A stretch of 64,000 nt of DNA from Lithospermum erythrorhizon (lineage: Eukaryota > Streptophyta > Magnoliopsida > Boraginales > Boraginaceae), in NCBI GenBank assembly GCA_019722365.1, contig JADFUC010001275.1, positions 120,742 to 184,741 on the forward strand, read 5' to 3'. Below are positions 9,901-20,679 of the stretch, piece by piece (position 1 is the stretch's first letter; each line of letters starts with the position of its first letter). A program made the position numbers and the translations under genes. The notes beneath the pieces were generated by a model, which had not been told where the DNA came from, searched no databases, and worked only from the letters and a program-made list of their open reading frames with translations.

Positions 9901-11126
9901 GGAAGTGACGAACAACGCCTGAGGGGCGGCGGAGCCGTGCCTAGCCTCAGTGATATCTTAAGATTTCTGGAAGTCTGGAGCCCTCCTTGTAGATCCCTAT
10001 GGGCTAACAAGATCCACAGGCAAAGCCTAAGGTACACCTTACTTGACGGGGTCCTCTATCGGAGGTCCATCCAAGGACCAATGAAATGTATCACCAGAGA
10101 AGAGTGGAGCGGCAATGTTAAAGAAAGGCATGAGGCAATGTACTATATTACTAAAGGTCCTAATCCTCAAAGGATCCTAACACGGGATATTTTGGCCTTC
10201 TGTAGCTAAAGATGCCCAAGATCACGTCCGGAGATGCGACGCCACAGGGATGCCAAAGATCCTCACCAACCTCCCCTATGACGATTAGCATCAGCTACTA
10301 CCCCTTCCATCACTGGCGTTGACATCGTAGGGGACCTTCCAAGGACACTCAAGTGAACATCGCCGCAAGAGACTACTTCAAGAAACGTGGGTGTGTTTCA
10401 AGCCACTCACCGGGCAAGATCGAAGAGGTGTACCATTTCAAGGAGATCTTCACCGTATTCTGAGGCCCCCGCGCTGTCACCGACAACGGACTCAATTCAC
10501 GGCCGAAAGATTGAAGACCTATGTTAGAACCGGTATGTAACATTGGAGAAGCTTCAGAAGAAAATTCCTGCCAATGGGTGCTGGAGGTGATTTAATTCGG
10601 TAATCTTTCAAAGGTGTCGTAAGACGCGACCAGAGGAAGCGAGTAATGGGACAAAGGACTTCCCATGACGTTATAGTCCTTCCGGACTATGGCTAACCCT
10701 ATCACCGCCGCACTCCCCTTTCGCTTGGTGGGCGGATCTCGATGCCCTGGCACGTGGAGATTCACCTAGAAACCGCACGGGTATCATACTATGACGAGTT
10801 GGCTAATGAAGAAAGTGGCTGCAGCCTGGGCACCGACCTACCGAGGAAAAGAGGGTCGCCGATAGTCAACAAATGGCCCGGTACAAGAGCAAGGTAGCTG
10901 CTCACTACAACAAGAAGGTCCGGGGCCAATGGGCCTAAAGGGAGCATCAGTCCTCGAGCGAGACAAGCATCCACATGGAAAACCCGGAAGTTCCTGAGTC
11001 ACCTGGAAGTACCGTGATCTCATCAAGAGAGGATTTCGAATCACCACTTATGAAATGGAAACCCCGGATAGATTTAGGTGCCTGGGATCATGGAACACAT
11101 GTCATATGTGGAAGTACTACATGTAA
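6913..11126 (+). pseudogene. Ty3/gypsy Tat-lineage polyprotein remnant
   Basis: Degraded plus-strand gypsy pol broken by many indels and stops. In order: unresolved gag or protease-like sequence (6.9-8.3 kb); RT (CTDFN near 8424, DCYPLP near 8455, DHEANLRKALRI near 8730, EWTPECHALFQELKAHFATP near 8946); first RNase H (EKFGLALIVA, KLEPYFEAHP, 9172-9241); a second RNase H (FVDG near 9470, ATNYEAE near 9570); integrase (YTLLDGVLYRRS near 10030, DHVRRCD near 10220, VTDNG near 10475); a downstream domain (ETARVSYYDELANEE near 10767, KVAAHYNKKVRG near 10890); and the pol C-terminus (GSWNTCHMWKYYM, stop at 11124). Two RNase H domains and this C-terminal ending indicate the Tat clade. The YVDD box was not readable. 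Being far more GC-rich than its surroundings, it stands out sharply. Confidence 0.82.
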
Positions 11127-12180
11127 CCTCACCTCTTGTCTTTCCGTTTGTTATTTTTTCGAATAAAATGTAGTTCAATGTGTTCGCCTTAAAACTTTGA
11201 ATAAGTTCTACGGGTGTAGTGTCAATCAAGGCCTCGACCACCGGAGAAGACCAAAAGATGATCCTATCATGCAAATCTATCTAAATGTTTGAGTATATCC
11301 TACCATCCGACTAATTGAGAACTAAATCCTCAAGGCTGACAAGGAGGAGGTTCTCAAGGAAAGTGGGAGACGTCCCCATGTACAATCCACCCTATCACAA
11401 ATGGTCCATATCCCACACATCGAAAGCGAGAGGTGTGATCCGCACCTGAATAAACAGGATACAAAACTCTTAAGGTAGACCTCTACCATAAAACAATAGA
11501 TCATCCTCTTACCCAAGGGTCCGAGGTGAGTCCTGACAACATGAGGAGTAAGTACCAAACAAACATGAAATAAGAACTATCAAGGCGCACTTTACTTAAA
11601 AGTGACTAAGAAACAAAAAAGCATGTATAAGCCGAAAGTGGAAATATATTAATAAACCTGATGTAGAGAGAATACAAGATTACATAAAGAAAAATATCCT
11701 TGGCCTAAGGGGCCGGGAGGATTCGCTTGGCTGGGGGAAGAAAATCGTCAGTTTATCCACCCCACAAGGTATTATCGCTATATCAGCTGTGAGTAAAGCG
11801 AGTACTTGAGTTTCGTCCCGCGCCAAGAAACAATCCGATAGGAAGAGAACACCGATACGGGCAGCACCTTCGAGGGCTATCCTCGAGATATGCGTATGCA
11901 CGCCCTCTTTCTCCCGATGCTACGGGCGCAGCTGTCATGCCTTAACCCTCCTCGCCTCGGTCCTTCAGGCGTCTCAGGATAGTCATGTCTCTTTGGGGGT
12001 TCGAGTTTGGCAGCTCTTGCTCCATGGTCCTAATCTCGGTTTTCCCCGTGGTCAATGCCTCGAAAGCAGGTACGGGTCTCACAGACAAGAGGGCGCGACT
12101 ATCTCCCAGGCCCGGCGTGAGGTCACCAAGTAAGCAAGGGAGAATTAAATCTTAAACATAAAAGAGAAGCGAGGGAGAGT
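11127..12180 (+). mobile_element. 3' non-coding part of the Tat gypsy element
   Basis: GC-rich sequence directly after the pol stop, with the same composition as the pol region and no recognisable domain. Several 60-78-codon open frames lie on the minus strand (for example 11680-11901) but show no known motif. Some Tat elements carry an antisense ORF between pol and the 3' LTR; these frames are too short and broken to support one. No LTR was delimited. Confidence 0.45.
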
Positions 12181-12189
12181 GATCGCTAA

Positions 12190-12997
12190 ATCAATAGTTA
12201 TTATTTATTTATTATTTCATTACATAATTGTTGTAAAATTCATTTAATCGATTTAGTGAACGTGGATTACATAAACGGAACATTCAATCATAGTAATTGT
12301 AATTACTAGTCGGGTTCTCACGATAATACAGTGGATTACGCCGATGGCTGTATCCTCATGGATAATCATTATAACAACAATAATAATAATGGTCAATGTA
12401 TTATTATCACGTTATCCGAGCCTGTAATAGCCGCACACCTATACAGTTTTATTTCATGACCGAATTAAACCGTCTCATAAATCGGTGAGTCGATGAAATC
12501 AACGAGACTCAATCGAGAATTTTACAATCGATAGTAAAACATAATTGATTAAAATGTAATTAATTAACTTGTAAGTTTAATTATCTGCTGACTAGTTAAG
12601 CTCGAGTAGTGACTTGTTAGTTACTTACTAATAACTCGTTAGTATTTGATTTAATTAACGAGTTAAACTAGTCATCTTAACGTTAACGGTCAGATTGATT
12701 AAAGCGTGGGCTATATATGTGGGATGAATTAGGTTTTCATATGAAAAAAAACCTAGCCACCACCATATTCACGGCCTCCCATTGAAGCAAGCAGGGAAGC
12801 TTCAAATACAGTTAATTGAAATTGTGGCTGATTATTCAATCGAATCGCTCTAGTTCTAGCAAAATCAAGAACGGACTCACCTCTCGGGACCAACTAGAGG
12901 TTTCAATTGGTGGCGCTCAATTGGAATTCAAAGGAGGCTTCGTGAAAGAATTTGTCAGTGTCGCTTTCACATTTAAGTACTGATTTGTAAAATTGTA

Positions 12998-13033
<36 letters not shown>

Positions 13034-13080
13034 TATATACAATTTGAATGATCTTGTATGCTACTTGTTTAAGTTTTAAA
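12190..13080 (+). repeat. SIRE-type copia LTR copy, diverged
   Basis: AT-rich block sharing a characteristic series of landmarks with 20680-21480 and 30053-30890: AGTAATTGTAATTACTAG, then GGTTCTCACGATAAT, a run of AT-rich repeats, CGTTAACGGT and a TATATA box (12710-12720), a block containing AAAACCTAGCC, and an AAGGAGGCTTCGTGAAAG segment near 12932. The last segment also occurs reverse complemented near 57062-57090. It sits upstream of the SIRE pol at 14-18 kb and could be its 5' LTR, but the gag start and a canonical primer site were not found between them. Confidence 0.5.
12992..13043. repeat. AT palindrome with (TA)n core
   Basis: ATTGTATAATATATA on the left and TATATTATATACAAT on the right form inverted arms around a TA dinucleotide run inside the LTR-like block. 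It would fold into a long hairpin. Confidence 0.7.
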
Positions 13081-13089
13081 CAAGTTTGC

Positions 13090-14160
13090 ATAGAAATTCT
13101 CCAAACAAGGCGATAAAAACCGCAAAACCGAGATTACCTATATCCACAATCGGTAAGCCTCTACGAAAAGTTCTCTGGGGGCCGCGTCCAAAGTTAGTCA
13201 TCCTCCAGAGAACCCTGATCATGAAAAGTAGGCATCGTATATGGCCCTCGCTGTGGGAAGGCTTTTGGCCGACAAGACCCCAATCGCCGGCCTAGTAGAC
13301 GCGATTTTAGCCGAGCGGGAAGCGACAAGTACATTTACCCCCTACGACTTTCTCCTTAGCGGGAAGGATAGTCTCCCGAGGGTACGCTTATACGTGCCAT
13401 CAAGAGAGAAGGAAAACTCTGCAGAAGGCAAAAATAATCGAAAGTATTTACAAGAAGAAATGTCAAGAGATTCAAAGTATCACTTAATTTATAAAGATCG
13501 GTGTCTTTTCAAATTCAAAATAGGGGCGATTATGAAGTAGAAAGCGGCACCTAAAAAGCTCTGAATACCTAATGATGGTGAAGATATGAAACGGCAAACG
13601 ACGGCTCTTGGGAGGCAAAACGCCTCTGACACCTATAGGGAAAAGTTAAGGCGCTATTTGGCGCCAAGAACCGGTACATTCACTCATATTCAAGATCCGA
13701 CCCATCGAAAATGGCCGATCTAGGCATATGATAATCCCATAATTGAAACGGGGTTGATCCGTAGACGTGTCCAATCTAATTGGGCTCAATGAAGAAGGAT
13801 CCCCGGGCGAAGAACCGACACTGACCTTGACCCCACGAAAGCGGGCCGGAATACCAAAGCCTACCTGTGAGTTTGAACGCCCAAGTCGGTAAAGCAAGAG
13901 ACCTTTAAGTGTCCAACGCTCACCCCGCGAGGGTAATTAAGACTATTATTACACGACCCCTTAACGAGCCGCCTAATCATTAATCGAAACGAATCGACCC
14001 ATCAAGGCTCCACCAAAGCAACCGCTCAAACAACTATAAAAGGTAAACCTGAGGCCAACCAAGCCGGCCCACTTTGACACCCAAATACTCTTCTTTTGAA
14101 ACTAAACGCTTTCGATCCGCATCGACTCGATCGCCGAGTGTTTCCGCCCGGCAATTCAGT
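13090..14160 (+). mobile_element. Unresolved GC-rich TE sequence
   Basis: GC content rises again after the AT-rich LTR. A 99-codon frame at 13241-13540 contains LADKTPIAGLVDAILAERE and SGKDSLPRVRLYVPSREK. I do not recognise a domain. Composition resembles the Tat pol at 7-11 kb, so this may be another piece of that element's gag or of a related copy. Confidence 0.3.
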
Positions 14161-14177
14161 CTTTGTTTTGTAGAACA

Positions 14178-14880
14178 CAATTGGGAGCAATGCTGCACAA
14201 AGCTCGATTTGGAGGATTTGTGATCCGACCTCTAACAAAAAACCGTAATTTATCATCGTATAGCTTGACATATTCAAGCCGAAAGCGTCCTAACTATCTC
14301 AAGGAGCAATCAAAGAATTACTCCTCAACCTTAAGTGATAATGAATCAAAAGATGGACAAGATGATCAAATTAGCAACTTTGTGGGCTTTACAGAGCGCC
14401 GAAATAACTATTATAGACAAAGATGAATTTATAATAAGCAAGCAGAGAAGAAACGATCACGAAGAGGCTTGGAAAATTACAAACTCCTATACACTAAGTG
14501 GATGGAGCTAACCATGGTCTTTACCAAAGTAGATGCTGAAAGGAACAAATTGAAGATGGAAAATGAGAGACTGAGAAAATTAGGAGTGGATCAAGATCAA
14601 GAAATTAATCACTTGAGATCTCAAGTTAATGCGCTGAACGAGGGATTAAAAATGATGAATTCAAGCACGAATATTCTTGAGGAAATTCTTTCAGTTGGCA
14701 AAGAGGTTGGTGATAGTACAGGTATTGGCTTTGACAAAGGCAACATGTCCAAACCCAAAGAAGGGCACTAACTTTGTTCACGAGGTTGCCAAAGATGTAT
14801 AGAAGTAGCGGCTATCAACGGGTTATAAGCAGAAGTCCGGGTACTACTATTACCGTGAAAGAAAGGTCATATTTGCCCCT
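14178..14880 (+). pseudogene. SIRE-type copia gag C-terminal region
   Basis: Two plus-strand open stretches (14163-14426 and 14469-14771) separated by a frameshift. The first is Ser/Asp-rich (TLSDNESKDGQDD). The second is a strong coiled coil with ENYKLLYTKWMELTMVFTKV, then ERNKLKMENERLRKL, ending in NSSTNILEEILSVGKEVGDS. An acidic linker followed by a coiled coil and a conserved ILxEILSxGK-like motif is typical of gag in the SIRE/Maximus lineage, which lies just before protease as here. The gag N-terminus is absent. Confidence 0.65.
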
Positions 14881-14977
14881 TATCATATAAGTTATATGGA
14901 CCAAAAGTGAAGCAGACAAAGAAGACAAGACTCGGTGGGTCAAGCATGAATACTGTCACCAAGTTGCCTATACCTCC

Positions 14978-15319
14978 TTGAAAACATCAGCAGAGTCAAT
15001 TTGGTATTTTGATAGTGGATGTTCTAGAATACGACAAGAGTATGTTTATTCCTCGCCTTTATTCGCTTCTCCTAAAGGCGACCATGTCACTTTTGGGGAT
15101 GGAGGCAAAGGAAGAATTATTGGCAAACGAGAGTTAAATATAGACGGTTTACTACATTCGAATCGGGATGTACTATTAGCTCTAAGGATTAATCAGAATC
15201 TCATCAATATAAGTCAATTATGTAATAATGGTAATGAAGTGTTCTTTTCAAGGAGTGAGTACACTATCACCGACTTCGCGATAAGACAATTATGCATGGA
15301 ACGAGATCAGCCTGGATAA
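14978..15319 (+). pseudogene. SIRE-type copia protease domain
   Basis: Open frame with the aspartic protease signature WYFDSGCSR (15002-15028; catalytic D at 15011-15013, where copia elements have D-[ST]-G), followed by HVTFGDGGKGRIIGK, then INQNLINISQLCN. The family usually has HMTG after GCSR; here the sequence departs at that point. It is in the pol order expected after gag and immediately before the integrase region at 15347. Confidence 0.8.
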
Positions 15320-15346
15320 TCGTTTATATGAGCCCTCGCATAAGCC

Positions 15347-16320
15347 TTGTCTAGTAAGAAATGTGAGGATGTTGAATTATGGCACAAGAAATTAGGTCAT
15401 ACTAACTACAAAAATATCCACCAAATTATCTCTAAGGAAGATATTCGAGGAATACTACCACTTGATGTCAAAGATCAAACATGTGGAGAAAAGCTAAGTC
15501 GAAAGTTACCAAGAGTCATTACCGTGGTTACAATAGATAGTCACAACTGTAGCTCGAAGTTGGATAATATGGTTTTGATGGGACCGCGTGTTGAAAGCAT
15601 AGAGGTAAGCATGTCTATGTACGTATTGATGACTTCTCAATGGTATACACGGGTTAAGTTTCTACAAAACTCGAACTTTGGAGGTTGTCAAGCTAATTCT
15701 CCAAGTTCAAAATGAGCGAGCAACATGCTTGTCGTGGATCAGAGTGATCATGGAATGAGTTCAAAATTCCAAAGTTCTATGGAGTTTCCGTACATGGGTG
15801 AATTACCAGAATTCTCTCGCTCGTCACACCACAACAAAACATTGTAATCGAAAGGAACAATCGAATTTTAAGAGATGACACGCAGTCATGACTAATGCTA
15901 AGAACATCTCTCAAGTTTTGGTCGAGGCTAATACACCTCGTCACATACATGCCAATCAAGCATAATTTCACGACTGTGTACAAACAACATAAATTATGAA
16001 ATATGGAGGGGGAGAAAGAAAAATGTTTAATATTTCCATGTATTTGGTAGTTTGTGTTATATTCTTGCTGATCGTGAACCAAGACAGAAATTTGATGTTA
16101 GGAGTGATGAAGGCATATTCTTTGGATATTCACGACATAGTAGGGCTCCACGTAAGGCTTAACAAAAGGACTCGTGGTCAGCGGAGTCTATAAATGTAAG
16201 CACCGATACGTGGAGTCGGAATGAGCGAAGAATACATGTATGATTTACACTCACAATGACTCAGAAAACCGACAAGGACTGAATTTGTCGATGGTAAAGT
16301 GTTAATGACACATGTGATGA
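15347..16320 (+). pseudogene. SIRE-type copia integrase remnant
   Basis: The 15347 frame carries DVELWHKKLGHTNYKNIHQI, the GAG-pre-integrase motif with one of the zinc-coordinating histidines (LGH). The core after about 15500 is scattered over frames; pieces such as VDDFS..VKFL (15620-15670) and FGYSRHSR (about 16120-16145) are recognisable. Several frameshifts and stops rule out a working integrase. Confidence 0.65.
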
Positions 16321-16329
16321 CAATGGGCC

Positions 16330-17240
16330 TATGCCAACCAAATTTAATCTAAAGAACCACTGTGTCGACAAATATTATCGGGGGAGAGACCAACTGCTGC
16401 GTTATAATGGGGCGAAGTGGAACTGCCGATTACGTAGCATGGTCATGACAAAAAGCTTATTTACATCCAAAGTAGAGTCAAAGAATGTTGATGAAGTTCT
16501 CAAAGACGAGAAACGGATAAATGCCATGCAAGCATTTAATTACTACAGCTTTCAAAGAAATGATACGGTAGCTCAGGCTTGTAATTCGTGATCATAATGT
16601 CATAGGAACGGCGGGATCTACAAAACAAGTCCCATGAGCAAAGAGTTTTTACGAGAAATAAAGTAAAGGCCAGGGCTCAAGGTTACTTCACAGTGGAAGG
16701 AGTCGAATTTGAGGGAAACGCTTGTCTGGCTTGTCGTTGAGGCTATATCTTCTCGCTTTAGCATGTCATTTAAGCGAAATTATACCAAATGAAGTGAAAA
16801 AGTATTTCAATGGTGGTCAAGAAGAAGTTTCTCAGAGGCAAATGGATGAAAGATGATAAGCATTCTAACATGTGTTGGGGACCAAGAAAGCTCTATATGG
16901 ACTCAAGCAAGCCTCGAGTACGGTGTACTAGACTGCCAAAGTACCTATTACCCAAAGGATACGCATCGTGAGTGAACAGATAGTTTTAATTCTCTTTATT
17001 AAATATGCGAACTCCAAATTTATGGTAGTACAAATCTATGTCGATGACATAATATTTGGAGGGATGTCCAACACCAGCAATAGTTTGTCTAATGTATGGA
17101 GTTCTAATTTGAGATGGTACATGAAATTTTATATTTCTCTGGGGTTTCAAGTCAAGCCATTTAAAGAGAACATTTTCATATCTCTTTCCAAGTATGCCAA
17201 GAACTTAGTCAAGAAGTTCGACTGAAAATTCCAAGTCGAA
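16330..17240 (+). pseudogene. SIRE-type copia reverse transcriptase remnant
   Basis: Frame 16331-16591 has the conserved RT entry region (VESKNVDEVLKDE, then INAMQ). A short KLYMDSSKPRV-like piece lies near 16890. Frame 16968-17225 holds the catalytic box YVDD (17037-17048) in QIYVDDIIFGG, then LGFQVKPFKENIFISLSKYA and KNLVKKFD. The interval 16600-16960 is shifted between frames and shortened. Lineage assignment to SIRE/Maximus rests on this RT together with the envelope-like ORF downstream. Confidence 0.8.
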
Positions 17241-17299
17241 GAGGACACCGTTTCAACTCATGTGAAACTCGTAAAGATACTGGAGGCAGCTCACTGACA

Positions 17300-17937
17300 T
17301 CGAGAACTACAAAAGAGTACGACAGTGGAGCCTCTATCTCACTGCAACCGCACGCATACATTGCATACTGCTGGTGTACGTGTCGCATTTCAAGCGCATT
17401 CCAAGGAAAGCCATCCGAATCAAGTCAAGAGGATTATCAAATATGTGAATGCTACCGTGGATTATGGTCTTTTGTATTCTTTTGATACTAACAGTACTCT
17501 TGTGGGATTTTGTGATGCTGATTGGACAAGAAATACCGATGATATAAAAAGTACATCAGGAGGATGTTTCTTTTTGGGAAATAATTGTATCTTGGTTCAA
17601 AGAAGAACAAAACTCAAGATATTTGCTCATCAAGCCGAATAGATAGTTGTTGGTAGTAGCCAGGCCAGAATCTCTTATGTGAATGAAGCAGATGCTTCAA
17701 GAATACAATGTCGCAAGTGACATGACTTATCAGGACAACTTGAGTGCCCTCAACATTTCAAGAATCCTCGGTAAGAAAGATAGTCGAACCAAGCACATCG
17801 ATATTAAGCACCATTTCATCAGTGGAACTTGTCAAGACAAAGTACTTCCTTGGAACACGCGAGTACGCATGCTAACCGACAGATATTTTACTAAAGATTT
17901 CGATGTAGCTAAGTTCGAATCCTCGAGATCCTCTTGA
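17300..17937 (+). pseudogene. SIRE-type copia RNase H remnant and pol C-terminus
   Basis: Frame 17325-17642 has KESHPNQVKRIIKYVNATVD, then GFCDADWTRNTDDIKSTSGG and CFFLGNN, the standard copia RNase H core. The SxSTAEAEY motif is degraded to FAHQAE. Frame 17683-17937 continues with MKQMLQEYNV, NLSALNIS, SRTKHIDIKHHFI and ends near KFESSRSS, the usual pol terminus. One stop and a frameshift separate the halves. Confidence 0.8.
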
Positions 17938-18429
17938 ATGGTGTTATCATAAATAGCAACTAAAGAAGGGTTGTACCACTAGGGAGCGACGAGGTTGATA
18001 CCAAGTGTTACAATCGGGGTGGATGTGAGAAATATATGTTCTCAAAAGCCCAAGTTACAGGCGTGTTGATAACTATTTGCATACGCTGGGAAGTTCAAAT
18101 CATGTGAATCTGCTTTTGGAGGAAAATCTTGGAGGAAAAGTTAATGCTCGAGTTAAAGGCAACTATGGTTCATTTATTATGGAAAGTTCTTGTCTTAACC
18201 ACCTACATTTCTTTTTATTGAAAACATTCCATATATCCTCCCCAAATCACACCAAAACCGTCATTAACTTCCTTCAAATTCATCTATTTCCTCTCTTAAT
18301 CAACACAACCGCTCACACAAACTCTTTGCTTGTCAACCAAATTACTCACAACCGCACCATATTTTCTCAAAACCAAACAAAAATTCCAAATTTAAAAATT
18401 TTAAGACACGGCAGAGGTTAATACTGCCC

Positions 18430-20665
18430 GAGAAAGAGACTAAAGGTAAAAAAGAAGTGGCATAGTCCTGTTGAGATTCATGTACGCGTGTTGGAACCAA
18501 TTAATGGTGAGTAAAGGAGCCCGTGGCGTGAAGCAAAGTCGAAAGCTTCTGCTTCGACGAGGCATGAGTGAGAACCTGTGGTTCAAATTAACTTCAATTG
18601 GGGAGCATTCCCCCTGCTGACAACACTCCAATGGCGGCACACACGGTTAAACATAACCTGAAATTCACAACAATTATTTCCCTTGGGTGAATTACACAAA
18701 TTTCCAAGAACTCGACAACCCTAGGTCAGGCACGCCTAAGCACGGGAAGATGATAATGCGAAAGCGAGTAAGTCCCATGATTTAAATTAAATGTGAGGAG
18801 ACATTATAGAGAAGAAATGCTTCCACTCAAGAAAGAGTCATTAACTCCGGTTGCCGAGATGTCGTAAGTCGCAGTATGTGTTGATTCATTTGTTAATCCA
18901 TCTATCAAAGACACCACGGGTACGATTGGCCGAAAGCCTTCAAGTGCTGGGCTCCTCGACAAATCTGCTGCATGGTGATAACCGAAAGTGGACGATGTAG
19001 ACGCTATTACACTGACACGTGATTGCAAGATGTGGAGGTTCCAAGCACTAAAGGCATGGTTGGGATGTGCTAATTCCAAAGTCATGACACGTTGGATAGA
19101 TCGAAGGATCTTTACTCCCTCAAGGGGAGATGTGCTGAGACCATCTGTCGATGACTCGGCCGCATTACTGGCTGCTAAGTGGCATTGATGGCCGGCATAC
19201 CAAGTGTCATGGACAATGCAGCTTGTGACCGCTATGATGCCGAAGGAAGGTGTGCTACCAAGTGTCACCGACAATTTAGACATCGTAATATGGAGGGACC
19301 AACTGTTGGTCATATCACGAAACCTCGATGTCGAGGTTCGCAAGCTGGGATCCCCGAGGATGCATGTAAGGTTAGTTCAAGAGGAAGCACAAGAAGAGTG
19401 TTGATGTTGGTGAATCCTTTGAGCCTAAGAGGAAATTCAGTAAAGAAGAAAGAAATCTTGTGAATGTGCGAAGGTCATGGTAAGAGTAAAAAGGCGCCAG
19501 GCGAAGTCGCCGATGTTTACGATGACAAAGGTGATGCAGAAAGTTCGAAGATCATGTATGCGAATGTGAGGTACCACCTATTGTACATCCAACTATTAAT
19601 GATGAATGGCTACTTGAACATGAGCCACAGGGTGACAATGCTGATGAAGAGGCTCAAGAGTCTGATGAAGAGGACATAGCTCCTATAATTTAGCAAAAGA
19701 GAAGGAATGACATGCTGTGCTCTAAAGTTCGAATCTAGAATAGAATAAAGAGTCAAACAGCAGCACTCCAAGAATGTTGTTGTGGTGTCTGATCTAATGT
19801 GGTGACCGACTCAAGAAGAAAGCAAGCTAAGTGGGAGGTTTCATGGTCAATAAAGTTGTAGCCGAGAAGATGTCGTCTGGCCACCTAAGAAGAATGCCAA
19901 CATAATCAAAGACACCGGGAGAGAACATTTGTCATGCTAACTGTTTCAAAGGAATAGTCCTATTACATCAAGATATTATTAATCCTACCAGCCACAACTT
20001 TCAAACGGTAACCTTCCGCAATTTTACCTTTAATTTCTCTCCAAGTCTTGTTAATGCTTTTTATGGGAGAGCAAATGATGGAGAAACTGGTTACAACTTC
20101 GCGAATCCCTGAGATCGCTGCGTGTTAATAAAAGGTGTCATTACACTGACCGACAAAGTGGCTTTCTCATCAAAGCTCGTGAAATATGCGTGGTTACATA
20201 AGGTAGGAACGCAAGGTGCCTACCACATACCACAAGTGTATTTGGTATTTCTCCAAGGTTCTTTACATCGCTCAACTTGGGGCGCTCATATTTGGAAGAC
20301 GCTCAACTTTCATGTTGTTCCTGCTTATCGCATGTCCCAACATGCTGCGTGGGTATTCGAATCTCAAAAGGAGAACATTATTAATGCCAAGACGCCAAGG
20401 CCCAACTCTTGGGTTCATCACCATTAGCCCAAAGTTGATGCAAGGGACATATTGCCATCTTTAAATCGTTGACGCCAAGTGAGCTGTAGAGCAATCAGAC
20501 GTGACACCCCAACTCCCTCGGTAGATTAGATTCATTATTTGGAGGGGGTTATTCAGTCTAGCTTGGCTAAGAAATCTGTTCTAGAGGCACGATTAAGGAG
20601 CCTAAGTGGTGAGGATGATCCAAAAGTTGATCCATCTATCAGCGAAATAAGTAGAGGTACTCTAC
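18430..20665 (+). pseudogene. SIRE-type envelope-like ORF remnant
   Basis: Between the copia pol end and the 3' LTR lies about 2.2 kb of broken coding sequence. Motifs in order: HSPVEIHVRVLEPINGE (near 18465); KKAPGEVADVYDDKGDAESS (19493-19552); EHEPQGDNADEEAQESDEED (19618-19677); VTFRNFTFNFSPSLVNAFYGR (about 20009-20071); RMSQHAAWVFESQKENI (20330-20380); and LEGVIQSSLAKKSVLEARL (20537-20595). An acidic, Ser/Lys-rich first half and a conserved NFTFNFSP..NAFYGR region match the envelope-like third ORF of plant SIRE elements. Its role is unproven, and no signal peptide or transmembrane segment could be seen because the frames are shattered. Confidence 0.65.
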
Positions 20666-20679
20666 GCTGGAAATCAATG

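Noticed and set aside
13241..13540. 99-codon frame considered as a host gene
   Set aside because: GC-rich island between retroelement pieces, no intron signals, no recognisable domain; more likely part of a decayed retroelement.
18804..19343. Longest open frame in the window, 179 codons on the minus strand
   Set aside because: It lies antisense to the SIRE envelope-like remnant, has Ser/Thr-rich translation without a recognisable domain, and is best explained as a shadow of the plus-strand coding remnant.
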